DNA of 21,822 bases from UBA8190 sp003453695 (GTDB lineage Bacteria > Actinomycetota > Acidimicrobiia > Acidimicrobiales > UBA8190): positions 1 through 21,822 of the forward strand of contig DAIRBY010000044.1 of assembly GCA_036796975.1 (NCBI GenBank), read 5' to 3'. Positions 13,273 to 20,400 of this stretch are shown one piece after another (position 1 is the stretch's first letter; each line of letters opens with the position of its first letter). The position numbers were made by a program, and so were the translations under genes. The notes beneath the pieces are model-generated. The model saw nothing but the letters and a program-made list of their open reading frames with translations. It was not told where the DNA came from and made no database searches.

Positions 13273-13821
13273 ATGACCGAGGTCTCGACCCGTTACGACC
13301 GCATCGCCGCCGGATTCGCCGACCGCCTGGCCGGGGTCGTGCCCGGGCAGTGGGGTTCGCAGTCGCCCTGCACGGAGTGGACGGCGGCGGACATCGTCGA
13401 CCACGTCATCGTCACCCATCGCCGGGTGCTGGGAGCGTTGACGGGCGCAGAGGCGCAGGAGATGACGTCCGACGACGACCGCATCAAGTGCTTCGCAGTG
13501 GCGCGCGGCGAGGTGACCGCCGCCCTGGAGGACCCGGCGCAGGCGTCGCGCACCGTCAGCGGGATGTTCGGCGAGCAGCCCTTCGAGTCCCTCGTGAGCA
13601 GGCTGCTGTGCGCCGACACCCTCATCCACAGCTGGGATCTGGCCCGGGCCACCGGCCAGGACGAAGACCTCGACCCGGTGGCGGTGCAGCAGGCCATGGA
13701 GTTCCTCGGCCCCATCGACGAGGCCATCCGCCGCCCCGGCGGCTTCGGCCCCAAGATCGAGCCGCCCGCCGAGGCCGATCCCCAGACGAAGCTGCTCAAC
13801 TTCGCCGGCCGCGCCGTCTGA
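13273..13821 (+). CDS. TIGR03086-family metal-binding protein (mycothiol-dependent maleylpyruvate isomerase/DinB-like fold)
   Basis: The 182-aa four-helix-bundle-type protein matches the actinobacterial TIGR03083/TIGR03086 group. It has an N-terminal PCTEWTAADIVDHVIVTHRRVLGAL segment with the first metal-binding histidine and a later LLCADTLIHSWDLARATG segment with a second. Known members include mycothiol-dependent maleylpyruvate isomerase; most are uncharacterised and may use mycothiol or bind a metal. The ATG lies ten bases after the guaA stop with only a weak GAGAGTGA upstream, so it is probably co-transcribed with guaA, though a functional link is not obvious. Immediately after the stop begins a 25-base sequence repeated beyond the 10-N gap. 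Confidence 0.82.
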   Translation: MTEVSTRYDRIAAGFADRLAGVVPGQWGSQSPCTEWTAADIVDHVIVTHRRVLGALTGAEAQEMTSDDDRIKCFAVARGEVTAALEDPAQASRTVSGMFGEQPFESLVSRLLCADTLIHSWDLARATGQDEDLDPVAVQQAMEFLGPIDEAIRRPGGFGPKIEPPAEADPQTKLLNFAGRAV

Positions 13822-13874
13822 TCCGGGCGGCCGGCGGGGCCGGTCGAAGGGCGGCCCGCGAACGCCGAGTCGGG

Positions 13875-13954
13875 TCAGTAGCCGCGGTTCTCACGCACCA
13901 GTCCCCACAGCCGTACGTGGACGTAGGAGCCGCGCCGCCGCCGCTGCCTTTCGC
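13875..13954 (-). CDS. C-terminal fragment of an unidentified gene truncated by the assembly gap
   Basis: On the minus strand, an open frame enters from the gap and ends RRRGSYVHVRLWGLVRENRGY-stop. It resembles the tail of a real protein, with high G/C at third positions and aromatic/basic content. No start codon can lie in the 41 bases between the gap and the hydrolase stop, so the rest of the gene is missing from this scaffold. I do not recognise the family. It may also be chance, as only about 25 codons are visible. Confidence 0.35.
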
Positions 13955-13964
13955 NNNNNNNNNN
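13955..13964. other. Assembly gap of 10 N
   Basis: Ten N in the convergent region between the TIGR03086 gene and the hydrolase, flanked by ~24-bp direct repeats. True missing length is unknown and may include most of a gene. Confidence 0.95.
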
Positions 13965-14005
13965 GGTCCGGGCGCCGGCGGGGCCGGTCGGGGATCGGCG
14001 GGCGC

Positions 14006-14917
14006 CTAGGGCCCGATGGCGCGCCCCACGGCGGCGAGGAAGGCGTCGGGCTCCTCGATCTGCGGGTAGTGGCCGGCGCCGTCGATCCAGGTCAACGAGG
14101 CGTCGGGGCGCTCCTGGACGAGGCGCTGTGCCATGTCGGCGACGGCGATGGGGTCCTCCGGCCCCCACACCACCGACAGCGGGGACGGGTGGGTCTCGAT
14201 GGCACCGGTGAAGCGCCGCTCGTTGGCGCGCCGCTCCTCGATGTAGCGGATGGTGCGGGCGAGCAGGCGGTTGCCTCCGCCGTGGGCCACGAGCTCGGCG
14301 TGCGGCCCCATGTCGGTGCCGGCTCGGGCCGGCGCCAGCGTGGCCACGAGACCGGCGGCGATGGTGGCGGCCGGCGGGGCCAGCTCCTCGGGGATGACGG
14401 CGTCGGGCAACGACAACAGCATGAGCTGGCCGTCGGAGAGATGCGCCATGTCGATGTAGATGCTCCCGTTGGTGACCACCCGTCGCGTCACCTCGACGGG
14501 CCAGCGTCCCTCGGTGTGACGGGCGAGCAGCTCCCCTCCCACGGTGTCGCCCATGTCGTGGGTGAGCAGAGCCAGCCGCCCGAGGCCGAGGCGCTCGGTG
14601 ACGGCCATGACCACGTCCGCCTGGCCGGCCATGGTGTAGGCGATGTCGGGCTTCTCGGAGAGTCCGTAGCCGAGGAGGTCGACGAGCAGCACGCGCCGAT
14701 GCTCGGCCCAGACCGGCAGCAAGGGCGCGTAGTCGAAGGACGACGTGGGATAGCCGTGGATCACGAGCAAGGGCTCGGCCCGTTCGCTCGAGGTCGGACC
14801 GTGGTCGACGGCGAATATCCGCCGCCCCAGCAGGTCGTGGTACGAGCCCTTCGCCTCCCATGCGGCGACGGCGGCGTGCTCCCCGCCGTCAGCGCTCGCC
14901 CCGAGATGGTCCGCCAC
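14006..14917 (-). CDS. Alpha/beta hydrolase, epoxide hydrolase/haloalkane dehalogenase-like
   Basis: The 303-aa protein has the oxyanion motif HGYPTSS (residues 54-60), a nucleophile elbow THDMGDT with Asp121, an acid Asp255 (WGPEDPIAV) and the catalytic His283 (GAGHYPQIEEPD). An aspartate nucleophile is typical of epoxide hydrolases and haloalkane dehalogenases, which form an alkyl-enzyme ester, rather than of Ser esterases. The lid region (about 135-235) is variable, and the substrate cannot be predicted. It starts with GTG three bases after the stop of the VOC-family gene, in the same reading frame, so the two form an operon. Both could act on a small organic or xenobiotic compound (inference). 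Confidence 0.87.
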   Translation of the reverse strand: MADHLGASADGGEHAAVAAWEAKGSYHDLLGRRIFAVDHGPTSSERAEPLLVIHGYPTSSFDYAPLLPVWAEHRRVLLVDLLGYGLSEKPDIAYTMAGQADVVMAVTERLGLGRLALLTHDMGDTVGGELLARHTEGRWPVEVTRRVVTNGSIYIDMAHLSDGQLMLLSLPDAVIPEELAPPAATIAAGLVATLAPARAGTDMGPHAELVAHGGGNRLLARTIRYIEERRANERRFTGAIETHPSPLSVVWGPEDPIAVADMAQRLVQERPDASLTWIDGAGHYPQIEEPDAFLAAVGRAIGP

Positions 14918-14920
14918 CGG

Positions 14921-15298
14921 TCAGCCCGACCCGTAGGGGCGGGTGAGCACTTCGAGGTTGTGGCCGTCGGGGTCCGGGAAGTAGAAGCCCCTCCCGCCGT
15001 CTCGCCGATTGACCTCGTCCGGCCGGCTGTGCCCGGGATCGGCGTAGAAGGGGATGCCCTCGGCCTGCACGCGCCCGAAGATCGGGTCGAAGTCGTCGTC
15101 GTCGACGAGAAATGCGTAGTGCTGCGCCCGAACCTCGGCGGCCTGGTCGTAGTCGAGGCTCACGTCGTTGTCGAGCGCCACGGTGAGGAAGTGGGCGAAG
15201 GGCACCGGCTCGGGAAGGCCCAAGATGCGCGCCAGGAAGGCGGAGGACCTCTCGGGCTGGCGGCTGTGCACGATGGTGTGGTTGAGGCGGACCGCCAT
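14921..15298 (-). CDS. VOC-superfamily (glyoxalase/dioxygenase-like) protein
   Basis: The 125-aa protein has the paired beta-alpha-beta-beta-beta layout of the vicinal oxygen chelate fold. Likely metal ligands are His7 (LNHTIVHS), His in QHYAFLV and Glu in PDGHNLEVLTRPYG. The DxxxxxxFYADPGHSRPDE and RDGGRGFYFPDPDGH segments are typical of small glyoxalase/bleomycin-resistance/dioxygenase proteins. The ATG 15298 is chosen because GAGAGGAG lies four bases upstream; the frame is open further upstream but lacks protein character. It is first in a two-gene operon with the alpha/beta hydrolase and divergent from the PPOX gene, 63 bases away. Confidence 0.87.
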   Translation of the reverse strand: MAVRLNHTIVHSRQPERSSAFLARILGLPEPVPFAHFLTVALDNDVSLDYDQAAEVRAQHYAFLVDDDDFDPIFGRVQAEGIPFYADPGHSRPDEVNRRDGGRGFYFPDPDGHNLEVLTRPYGSG

Positions 15299-15350
15299 GA
15301 GCGACTCCTCTCGGACCCTTGGGACGGCTCGGACCGCTCGGGACGGCGGC

Positions 15351-15356
15351 CATAAT
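15351..15356 (+). promoter_or_regulatory. Candidate -10 box (CATAAT) of the PPOX-family gene, leaderless
   Basis: CATAAT matches TATAAT in five of six positions and lies five bases before the ATG at 15362. No Shine-Dalgarno is present. Confidence 0.48.
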
Positions 15357-15361
15357 GGTCC

Positions 15362-16036
15362 ATGTCCGAGCCCGAAGCACTGGCTGTCTCCGATCGGTCC
15401 CGCCTCCGCCGCAAGCGCCAGCGAGGCAGCTACGACCGCAGGGTGGTCGATGCCATCTTGGACGAAGGCCTCGTCTGCCACGTGGGCTTCGTGGACCACG
15501 GCACTCCCTTCGTGCTCCCCACTGCCTACGCCCGGGTAGGTGACGTCGTCTACCTGCACGGAGCACCGGGCAACCACATGCTGTCCACCCTGGCGGCGGG
15601 GTGCCCGGCCTGTCTAACCGTGACTCTGCTCGACGCGCTGGTGCTGTCACGGGCCGCCATGCACCACTCCATGAACTACCGCTCGGTCGTCCTGTTCGGC
15701 ACGACCACGCCTGTGCTCGACCCCGAAGAGAAACGCGTGGCCGTGACCGCCGTGGTCGAGCACGTCGTTCCCGGCCGCGGCCTCGACGCCCGGGCACCGA
15801 CGCCGCAGGAGCTCCGGGCGACGGCCGTGGTGTCGTTCCCCATCGTGGAAGGCTCGGCCAAGGTGCGCACCGGTGGCCCTGTGGAGGAGCCGGCCGACCT
15901 CTCGCTCCCGGTGTGGGCGGGAGAGGTTCCCTTGCGCCTGGTGGCCGGCACTCCCGTGCCCGACGCCGACGTGCCGGCCGGGCTGGCCGAGCCGGACTAC
16001 CTGCGCTCGCGCCTCGATCGTTTGGCGGCCGGCTGA
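15362..16036 (+). CDS. Pyridoxamine 5'-phosphate oxidase-family flavoprotein
   Basis: The 224-aa protein resembles the stand-alone FMN-binding PPOX/NimA-like group (COG3467). It starts with a basic RSRLRRKRQRGSYDRRVVDAILDEG segment, then the beta-barrel with CHVGFVDHGTPFVLPTAYARVGDVVYLHGAPGNHML. The central MHHSMNYRSVVLFGTT strand and a conserved VRTGGPVEEP turn near the C-terminus are also present. Members bind FMN or F420-like cofactors and reduce small molecules, but the substrate is unknown. The ATG at 15362 is supported by the CATAAT box. It is divergent from the VOC-hydrolase pair and 39 bases upstream of an MFS exporter that has its own promoter. Confidence 0.85.
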   Translation: MSEPEALAVSDRSRLRRKRQRGSYDRRVVDAILDEGLVCHVGFVDHGTPFVLPTAYARVGDVVYLHGAPGNHMLSTLAAGCPACLTVTLLDALVLSRAAMHHSMNYRSVVLFGTTTPVLDPEEKRVAVTAVVEHVVPGRGLDARAPTPQELRATAVVSFPIVEGSAKVRTGGPVEEPADLSLPVWAGEVPLRLVAGTPVPDADVPAGLAEPDYLRSRLDRLAAG

Positions 16037-16062
16037 CCGATCGGACCTCTGCATCGCCCCTG

Positions 16063-16068
16063 TAGGGT
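16063..16068 (+). promoter_or_regulatory. Candidate -10 box (TAGGGT) of the first MFS gene, leaderless
   Basis: TAGGGT lies seven bases before the ATG at 16076. A GTG nine bases upstream of that ATG, overlapping the box, is rejected as the start because it would lie inside the promoter. Confidence 0.5.
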
Positions 16069-16075
16069 GCCTTCG

Positions 16076-17680
16076 ATGGCAGTGGGCGACGTGACCACCA
16101 CGCACGAGCACGCCGACACGGAAGCGACTCCCCACCCGTCCGGTCGGCACCTGATGGACCGGAAGTGGTGGACGCTCATCGCCGTCTCCGTGGGCACGTT
16201 CATGCTGCTGTTGGACATCACCATCGTCAACGTGGCGCTGCCCGACATCCAGCGCAGCCTCCATTCCAGCTTCTCCGAACTGCAGTGGGTGGTCGACGCC
16301 TATGCCCTGACGCTGGCGTCGCTGCTGCTCACCGCCGGTTCGCTCGCCGACCTGTACGGACGCCGGCTGCTGTTCACCGTCGGCCTGGTGCTGTTCACCC
16401 TGGGCTCGCTGTGCTGCGGGCTCTCCACCAGCCCCCTGTTCCTCATCGTGTCGCGAAGCGGCCAGGGACTGGGCGGCGCCATCATGTTCTCGACGGCGCT
16501 GGCCCTCTTGGCCCAGGCCTTCCAGGGCCGCGAACGGGGCACCGCCTTCGGCGTGTGGGGGGCGGTGACCGGTTTCGCCGTGGCCGTGGGCCCGGTGCTC
16601 GGTGGGCTCATCACGAGCGGCATCGGCTGGCGGTGGATCTTCCTCGTGAACGTGCCCATCGGGGTCGTGGGCGTGCTCATCACCTGGTCACAGGTGGCGG
16701 AGTCCCGCCAGGCGGGGGCGCGTCGGCCGGACTGGCCCGGGTTCGTCCTCTTCACCGGTGGGTTGGTGGCGCTCATCTACGGGCTCATCCGGGCCAACGA
16801 GACCAGTTGGACCAGCACCACGGTCTTGGCCTGCTTCGCCGCCGCGGCGGTCCTCGTCGGGGCGTTCCTCGTGGCCGAGAGGGTGGGGCGCCATCCGATG
16901 TTCGACCTGTCGCTGTTCCGGGTGCCCACCTTCTCGGGCGCCGCCGTCGCCGCTTTCGGCATGGCGGCGTCGCTGTTCTCGCTGCTGCTCTACATCGTGC
17001 TGTACCTCCAGGACGTCCTCGGCTACTCGGCGCTGGCGACGGGCGTCCGCCTGCTCCTCTTGTCAGGGGCCAGCCTCGTCACCGCCTTCGCCGCCGGCCG
17101 CCTGAGCGCCCGCATGCCGGTGCGGTGGCTCATCGGGCCGGGCCTGGTGCTCATCGGCGTGGGACAGCTGCTCATGGCCGGCCTGCACCCCGCCTCCGAC
17201 TGGACGCACCTCGTGCCCGGCTTCCTCCTGGGCGGTCTGGGCATCGGCATGGTGAACCCGCCACTCGCCTCGACAGCGGTGGGCGTGGTCCAGCCGCAAC
17301 ATGCCGGCATGGCCGCAGGCATCAACAACACCTTCCGTCAGGTGGGCATCGCCACCGGCATCGCCGCCTTGGGCTCCATCTTCGCCGTCCGCGTCCGCCA
17401 CGACATCGTGCAGTCGCTGTCTCGGATCCCTGACGTCGCCCATCGCTCGAGCGGCGTCGCCACCGCCCTGGTGCAGGGCAACAATCCCGTCTCGGCGGCG
17501 GGAGCGCACGGGATGCAGGCGGCCCAGGTCGCCGAAGCGGCTCGCTCGGCGTTCGTGAGCGGAATGAACGTCATCCTCGTCATCGGGGCCGTCCTGGCAC
17601 TGGTGAGTGCCGTGCTCAGTACCGTGCTGATCCGCTCCCGTGACTTCGTCTCGAGCACTCCGGTTCCCCCTGCCGGCTGA
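16076..17680 (+). CDS. MFS drug exporter, DHA2 (EmrB/QacA) family, 14 transmembrane helices
   Basis: The 534-aa protein has a polar N-terminus (to about residue 30) followed by about 14 hydrophobic helices. DHA2 signatures include LDITIVNVALPDIQRSLHSS in helix 1, motif A as GSLADLYGRRLLF between helices 2 and 3, and motif C-type glycines (VTGFAVAVGPVLGGLI) in helix 5. It should be a proton-driven multidrug or metabolite exporter in the cytoplasmic membrane. The ATG start follows a TAGGGT box by seven bases. It converges on the TIG-domain gene, with a 62-base gap in which no clear hairpin terminator is seen. No regulator gene is adjacent. A related exporter lies at 20401. Confidence 0.93.
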   Translation: MAVGDVTTTHEHADTEATPHPSGRHLMDRKWWTLIAVSVGTFMLLLDITIVNVALPDIQRSLHSSFSELQWVVDAYALTLASLLLTAGSLADLYGRRLLFTVGLVLFTLGSLCCGLSTSPLFLIVSRSGQGLGGAIMFSTALALLAQAFQGRERGTAFGVWGAVTGFAVAVGPVLGGLITSGIGWRWIFLVNVPIGVVGVLITWSQVAESRQAGARRPDWPGFVLFTGGLVALIYGLIRANETSWTSTTVLACFAAAAVLVGAFLVAERVGRHPMFDLSLFRVPTFSGAAVAAFGMAASLFSLLLYIVLYLQDVLGYSALATGVRLLLLSGASLVTAFAAGRLSARMPVRWLIGPGLVLIGVGQLLMAGLHPASDWTHLVPGFLLGGLGIGMVNPPLASTAVGVVQPQHAGMAAGINNTFRQVGIATGIAALGSIFAVRVRHDIVQSLSRIPDVAHRSSGVATALVQGNNPVSAAGAHGMQAAQVAEAARSAFVSGMNVILVIGAVLALVSAVLSTVLIRSRDFVSSTPVPPAG

Positions 17681-17742
17681 CCCAGGGGCACGCCGGGCCC
17701 ATGCCGGCGGACACCGGGCGTCGCCGGGCGGGTCCTACCGAC

Positions 17743-18264
17743 TCACTGATAGGTGAAGGGCTCGCCGTTCGACGAGCCCGCGCTGGTCTTGATGGTGACG
17801 TCTACCCGACCGCCGGTGGGGGACTGTGGCACCGTCGCCGTGCACGAGCTCACGCTGGGGCAGGCGGTGGGGGCCACCACCCCGCCGAAGTAGGCGAGCA
17901 CCTGGCCGTTGCTGCTGAACAAGTTGGTGCCGGTGATGGTGACGGTCTGGCCGGTGCTGCCCTGTGACGGGGTCACGCTCGTGATGGTGGGTCCGCCCGG
18001 TGTCCCCGTCACGGGGGGGAGGGGTGAGGTGACGGCCGGGGTCGTCCCAGCCGAGCGGTGCCCCGGTGCGTGGGACGGCGACGACCCGTGCGTGCGCGAG
18101 GCCACGCTCAGCCCCACCGTGGCGGCGGCGAGCCCGACCACGATCACGGCCAAGGCGGCCAGGGCCACGCTCCAGGAACGCTGCCGGCGGCGGACAGCGT
18201 GCAGGCGCTGGTAGGAGCCCGCCGGGTCGATGACAGGGCCGGTCCTCGGTGGCCACTGCGTCAT
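17743..18264 (-). CDS. Single-pass membrane protein with extracellular IPT/TIG domain
   Basis: The 173-aa protein has a basic cytoplasmic N-terminus, one hydrophobic helix (residues 33-53), a Ser/Pro/Thr-rich linker (about 55-92) and a C-terminal IPT/TIG immunoglobulin-like domain (about 92-173). The TIG domain opens with PTITSVTPSQGSTGQTVTIT and ends EPFTYQ. Cys135 and Cys141 could form a disulfide outside the cell. It probably projects the domain from the cell surface; the partner is unknown. The ATG at 18264 gives a typical positive-inside anchor. It is divergent from the isochorismatase-like gene. The 189 bases between them hold no motif I recognise apart from the isochorismatase ribosome site. 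Confidence 0.82.
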   Translation of the reverse strand: MTQWPPRTGPVIDPAGSYQRLHAVRRRQRSWSVALAALAVIVVGLAAATVGLSVASRTHGSSPSHAPGHRSAGTTPAVTSPLPPVTGTPGGPTITSVTPSQGSTGQTVTITGTNLFSSNGQVLAYFGGVVAPTACPSVSSCTATVPQSPTGGRVDVTIKTSAGSSNGEPFTYQ

Positions 18265-18453
18265 GTGGCGGACCTCGGGGCCGGACCCATCCGACCAGGA
18301 TGTGCGGGCAGCGCCGGAGGCGCCAATTCTCCGCTCACAATGCACGCTCAACCCTCTCGGAACCGCCTGTGGTCCCGGACACGAGCCGGAGGGGCGCCGG
18401 CGTGCCACCATCTTCCACGGGTTGCGACGAGCTGAGCGCCGGAGGTGATGGCG

Positions 18454-19005
18454 ATGACCACAGCCCTTCTCGTCGTGGACATGCTCAACGACTTCCTGCA
18501 CGGCGTGCTCGCCAACCCAGCGGCGAGAGCCATCGTCGAGCCCATCTCGGGAGCGGTCGACGGTGCCCGGTCCCGCCCTGACTGGGCCGTCGTGTACACC
18601 AACGACTCCCATCACCCCGACGACCTGGAACTCCAGGTGTTCCCTCCCCACGCCATGGCCGGAACGCCCGGGGCGCAGGTGATCGACGAGCTGGCCCCCG
18701 CCACCGGCGACCTCGTCGTCGAGAAGCGGGCGTACTCGGCCTTCACCGGTACCAACCTGGAGGAGCTGCTCAGACGAGGGGCCGTGGAGCGGCTGGTCAT
18801 GGTGGGCCAACACACCGACTGCTGTCTGCAGCACACCAGCTACGACGCCTTCATGCGGGGGCTCGAAATCGTCGTGTGCCCCGACGCCAGCGCCGTCTTC
18901 CAACCAGGGTCACCGGAACCGGTGGAGAGGCGCCAAGAACGGGCACTTCAGTACCTGCGGACCTATTACGGGGCGACGCTCACGTCGGTCACCGCCTTGG
19001 CCTGA
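18454..19005 (+). CDS. Isochorismatase-like cysteine hydrolase (nicotinamidase-like)
   Basis: The 183-aa protein has the catalytic triad of the cysteine hydrolase family: Asp9 (VVDMLNDF), Lys91 (VEKRAYSAF) and Cys124 (VGQHTDCCLQHT). Asp51 and His53 (TNDSHHPDD), with the FPPHAMAGTPGAQV segment, match the metal-binding and substrate region of nicotinamidase/pyrazinamidases. Deamidation of nicotinamide or a related amide is therefore more likely than isochorismate hydrolysis. The ATG at 18454 is chosen because GGAGG (18441-18445) lies eight bases before it; GTG 18445 and ATG 18448 are too close to that site. It stands alone and converges on the UBP zinc-finger gene. Confidence 0.87.
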   Translation: MTTALLVVDMLNDFLHGVLANPAARAIVEPISGAVDGARSRPDWAVVYTNDSHHPDDLELQVFPPHAMAGTPGAQVIDELAPATGDLVVEKRAYSAFTGTNLEELLRRGAVERLVMVGQHTDCCLQHTSYDAFMRGLEIVVCPDASAVFQPGSPEPVERRQERALQYLRTYYGATLTSVTALA

Positions 19006-19059
19006 GTCAGACCAGGGCAGAGTCGACGTGGATCCCTGCGGCGGTCCCGAGGTCGAGGG

Positions 19060-19359
19060 TCAGGGATGCGATGGTGCCGGGACGGCGCCTTCGACGTCGA
19101 AGAACAGCTCGTCCGGGTAGCACCACCACCAGTCTTCGCCGGGCTCGTAGGAACGGATGAGCGGGTGGGTGGTGCTGTGGAAGTGCCCAGTGGCGTGGCG
19201 GTTCGGGGACTGGTCGCAGCACCCCACGTGCCCGCAGGCGAGACACAGGCGCAGGTGCAACCATCGCCCGCCCGTGGCGAGGCACTCCTCGCAGCCCTGC
19301 GGGGTCTTGGGGATGGGTGCGGGATCGGCACCGGCGAGATGCGTGCACTGCGTGCTCAT
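19060..19359 (-). CDS. UBP-type zinc finger protein
   Basis: The 99-aa protein is a stand-alone UBP-type zinc finger. Candidate zinc ligands are Cys5, Cys23, Cys26, Cys39, Cys42, Cys47 and the histidines of RHATGHFHSTTHP (His55, 59, 61, 65), in the family's order. LCLACGHVGCCDQS and HPLIRSYEPGEDWWWCYPDE are highly typical of the bacterial members. In eukaryotes this fold binds ubiquitin C-termini; the bacterial role is unknown. It lies 13 bases downstream of the DUF5996 gene on the same strand and probably shares its transcript. It converges on the isochorismatase-like gene with 54 bases between. Confidence 0.9.
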   Translation of the reverse strand: MSTQCTHLAGADPAPIPKTPQGCEECLATGGRWLHLRLCLACGHVGCCDQSPNRHATGHFHSTTHPLIRSYEPGEDWWWCYPDELFFDVEGAVPAPSHP

Positions 19360-19372
19360 GACCAGGCGGAGC

Positions 19373-20284
19373 CTACCGGGCGGCCTCCAAGGCGGTTCGG
19401 TCCCACTTGCCCAGCTCAGCGGCGGCTTCGTAGGTGCTCTCCAAGAAGCTCAACAAGACGGCGTCGGGATCGCCGGCGGTCCGCACCGCCTCGTAGGGCA
19501 GCAGGAATTCGCCCAAGGCCTCGTCGTAGTAGGCGGCGGTCGGCTCGACCGGCCAGTCGGAGAAACCCTCGGGCCGGGGGTAGGCGTAGGAGTAGAAGGA
19601 GCCCTCGTCGCTGCCGCCCGGCCAGAACCCGGCGCTGCTCACCTCGTGGCTGTAGGCCAGCACCTGGACCCAGTCGGCACAGTTGGGGACACCTCCGGGA
19701 TGTCTGGGGGCGCGGCGGCCCGAGAAGCGGGTCACGGCCAGGTCGGGGCCGCCCCAGAAGAAATGCACCGGGCTCCCTTTGCCGACGAAGCGTCCTCGGA
19801 AGACCGACATGACGCGATGGGCTTGCACCAGCGCCTGCCAGAAGCGCTCGGCGGCACCGGGGTCGTAGGCACGGTGGGCGCTGTCCTCGGCGAACGGAAC
19901 CGCCACCGGGACCTCGACCGGGCGGGCCAGGAGGTGCACGTCGATGGCGAGCTCGTGCAGAACGTGCATGACCTCTTGGTAGAAGTCGGCGACGGACCGC
20001 GAACGCAGTTCCACCCGGCCGTCCTCGCCCTCGGTGGTGTGGAACCGCAGCACGTGCTCATGGAAATCGAACTCCGCCTCGAACCCCCGATGGCCGTAGG
20101 GCACGAGCGAGGTCGTGAGGCCCTGGGCCGAAACGTAGAGAGTGACCTGCCACCAGTGGTTGACCATGGGAGCCAGCGCCAAGCGGAGTTTGCCCACGAT
20201 CTGGAACCACATGTGCAAGAGCTGGCGTGTCTCCTCCCAACCCGACAGGGTGAGCACCGGCCACGGGTTCTCGTCTCGGGGCAC
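19373..20284 (-). CDS. DUF5996 family protein
   Basis: The roughly 303-aa protein matches DUF5996, a family of unknown function widespread in actinobacteria and proteobacteria. Recognisable blocks are NPWPVLTLSGWEETRQLLHMW at the start, GKLRLALAPMVNHWWQVTLYV, a FDFHEHVLRF strand, and VHFFWGGPDLAVTRFSGR in the middle. Near the C-terminus is a Tyr-rich AYYDEALGEFLLPYEAVR segment. GTG 20284 is preferred because family members begin just before this WP motif and a GGGGGA sequence lies upstream. An in-frame GTG at 20383 would add 33 residues of unconserved character. It heads an operon with the UBP zinc-finger gene and is divergent from the second MFS gene. Confidence 0.83.
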   Translation of the reverse strand: MPRDENPWPVLTLSGWEETRQLLHMWFQIVGKLRLALAPMVNHWWQVTLYVSAQGLTTSLVPYGHRGFEAEFDFHEHVLRFHTTEGEDGRVELRSRSVADFYQEVMHVLHELAIDVHLLARPVEVPVAVPFAEDSAHRAYDPGAAERFWQALVQAHRVMSVFRGRFVGKGSPVHFFWGGPDLAVTRFSGRRAPRHPGGVPNCADWVQVLAYSHEVSSAGFWPGGSDEGSFYSYAYPRPEGFSDWPVEPTAAYYDEALGEFLLPYEAVRTAGDPDAVLLSFLESTYEAAAELGKWDRTALEAAR

Positions 20285-20386
20285 CCGTCCCCCGCTGCTT
20301 GTCCGCTCCGGACCGGGCGGCTTCCGGCGGCCTGCCACGAGGCGGACACTATCGGTCGAGTCGCTCGTGGCTGCACGGGCCACCGG

Positions 20387-20392
20387 TAGCGT
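20387..20392 (+). promoter_or_regulatory. Candidate -10 box (TAGCGT) of the second MFS gene, leaderless
   Basis: TAGCGT lies eight bases before the GTG at 20401, in the divergent region shared with the DUF5996 gene. Confidence 0.45.
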
Positions 20393-20400
20393 TGCCCGCG

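Larger units (their letters stand above)
13822..13990. repeat. Near-identical ~24-bp direct repeats flanking the 10-N gap
   Basis: TCCGGGCG(G)CCGGCGGGGC followed by CGGTCG occurs at 13822-13846 and again at 13967-13990, differing by a single inserted G. The first copy starts right after the TIGR03086 stop; the second ends 15 bases before the hydrolase stop. Such repeats could have caused the assembly break. Confidence 0.8.

Noticed and set aside
13875..14861. Long minus-strand frame spanning the 10-N gap over the hydrolase
   Set aside because: Over the hydrolase it is an Arg-rich shadow; the real protein with catalytic residues is in another frame. Only the short tail left of the gap is kept, as a weak fragment.
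14069..15355. Plus-strand frame opposite the hydrolase and VOC genes
   Set aside because: No domain character; both genes underneath have clear family motifs on the minus strand.
18454..19005. Siderophore-type isochorismatase
   Set aside because: No siderophore genes are nearby, and the Asp-Ser-His metal region and PxHAxxGTPGA segment fit a nicotinamidase-like amidase better.
20285..20383. 33-residue N-terminal extension of the DUF5996 protein
   Set aside because: Family proteins begin near the WP motif and the extension has no conserved character; GTG 20284 has a better ribosome site. Not fully excluded.
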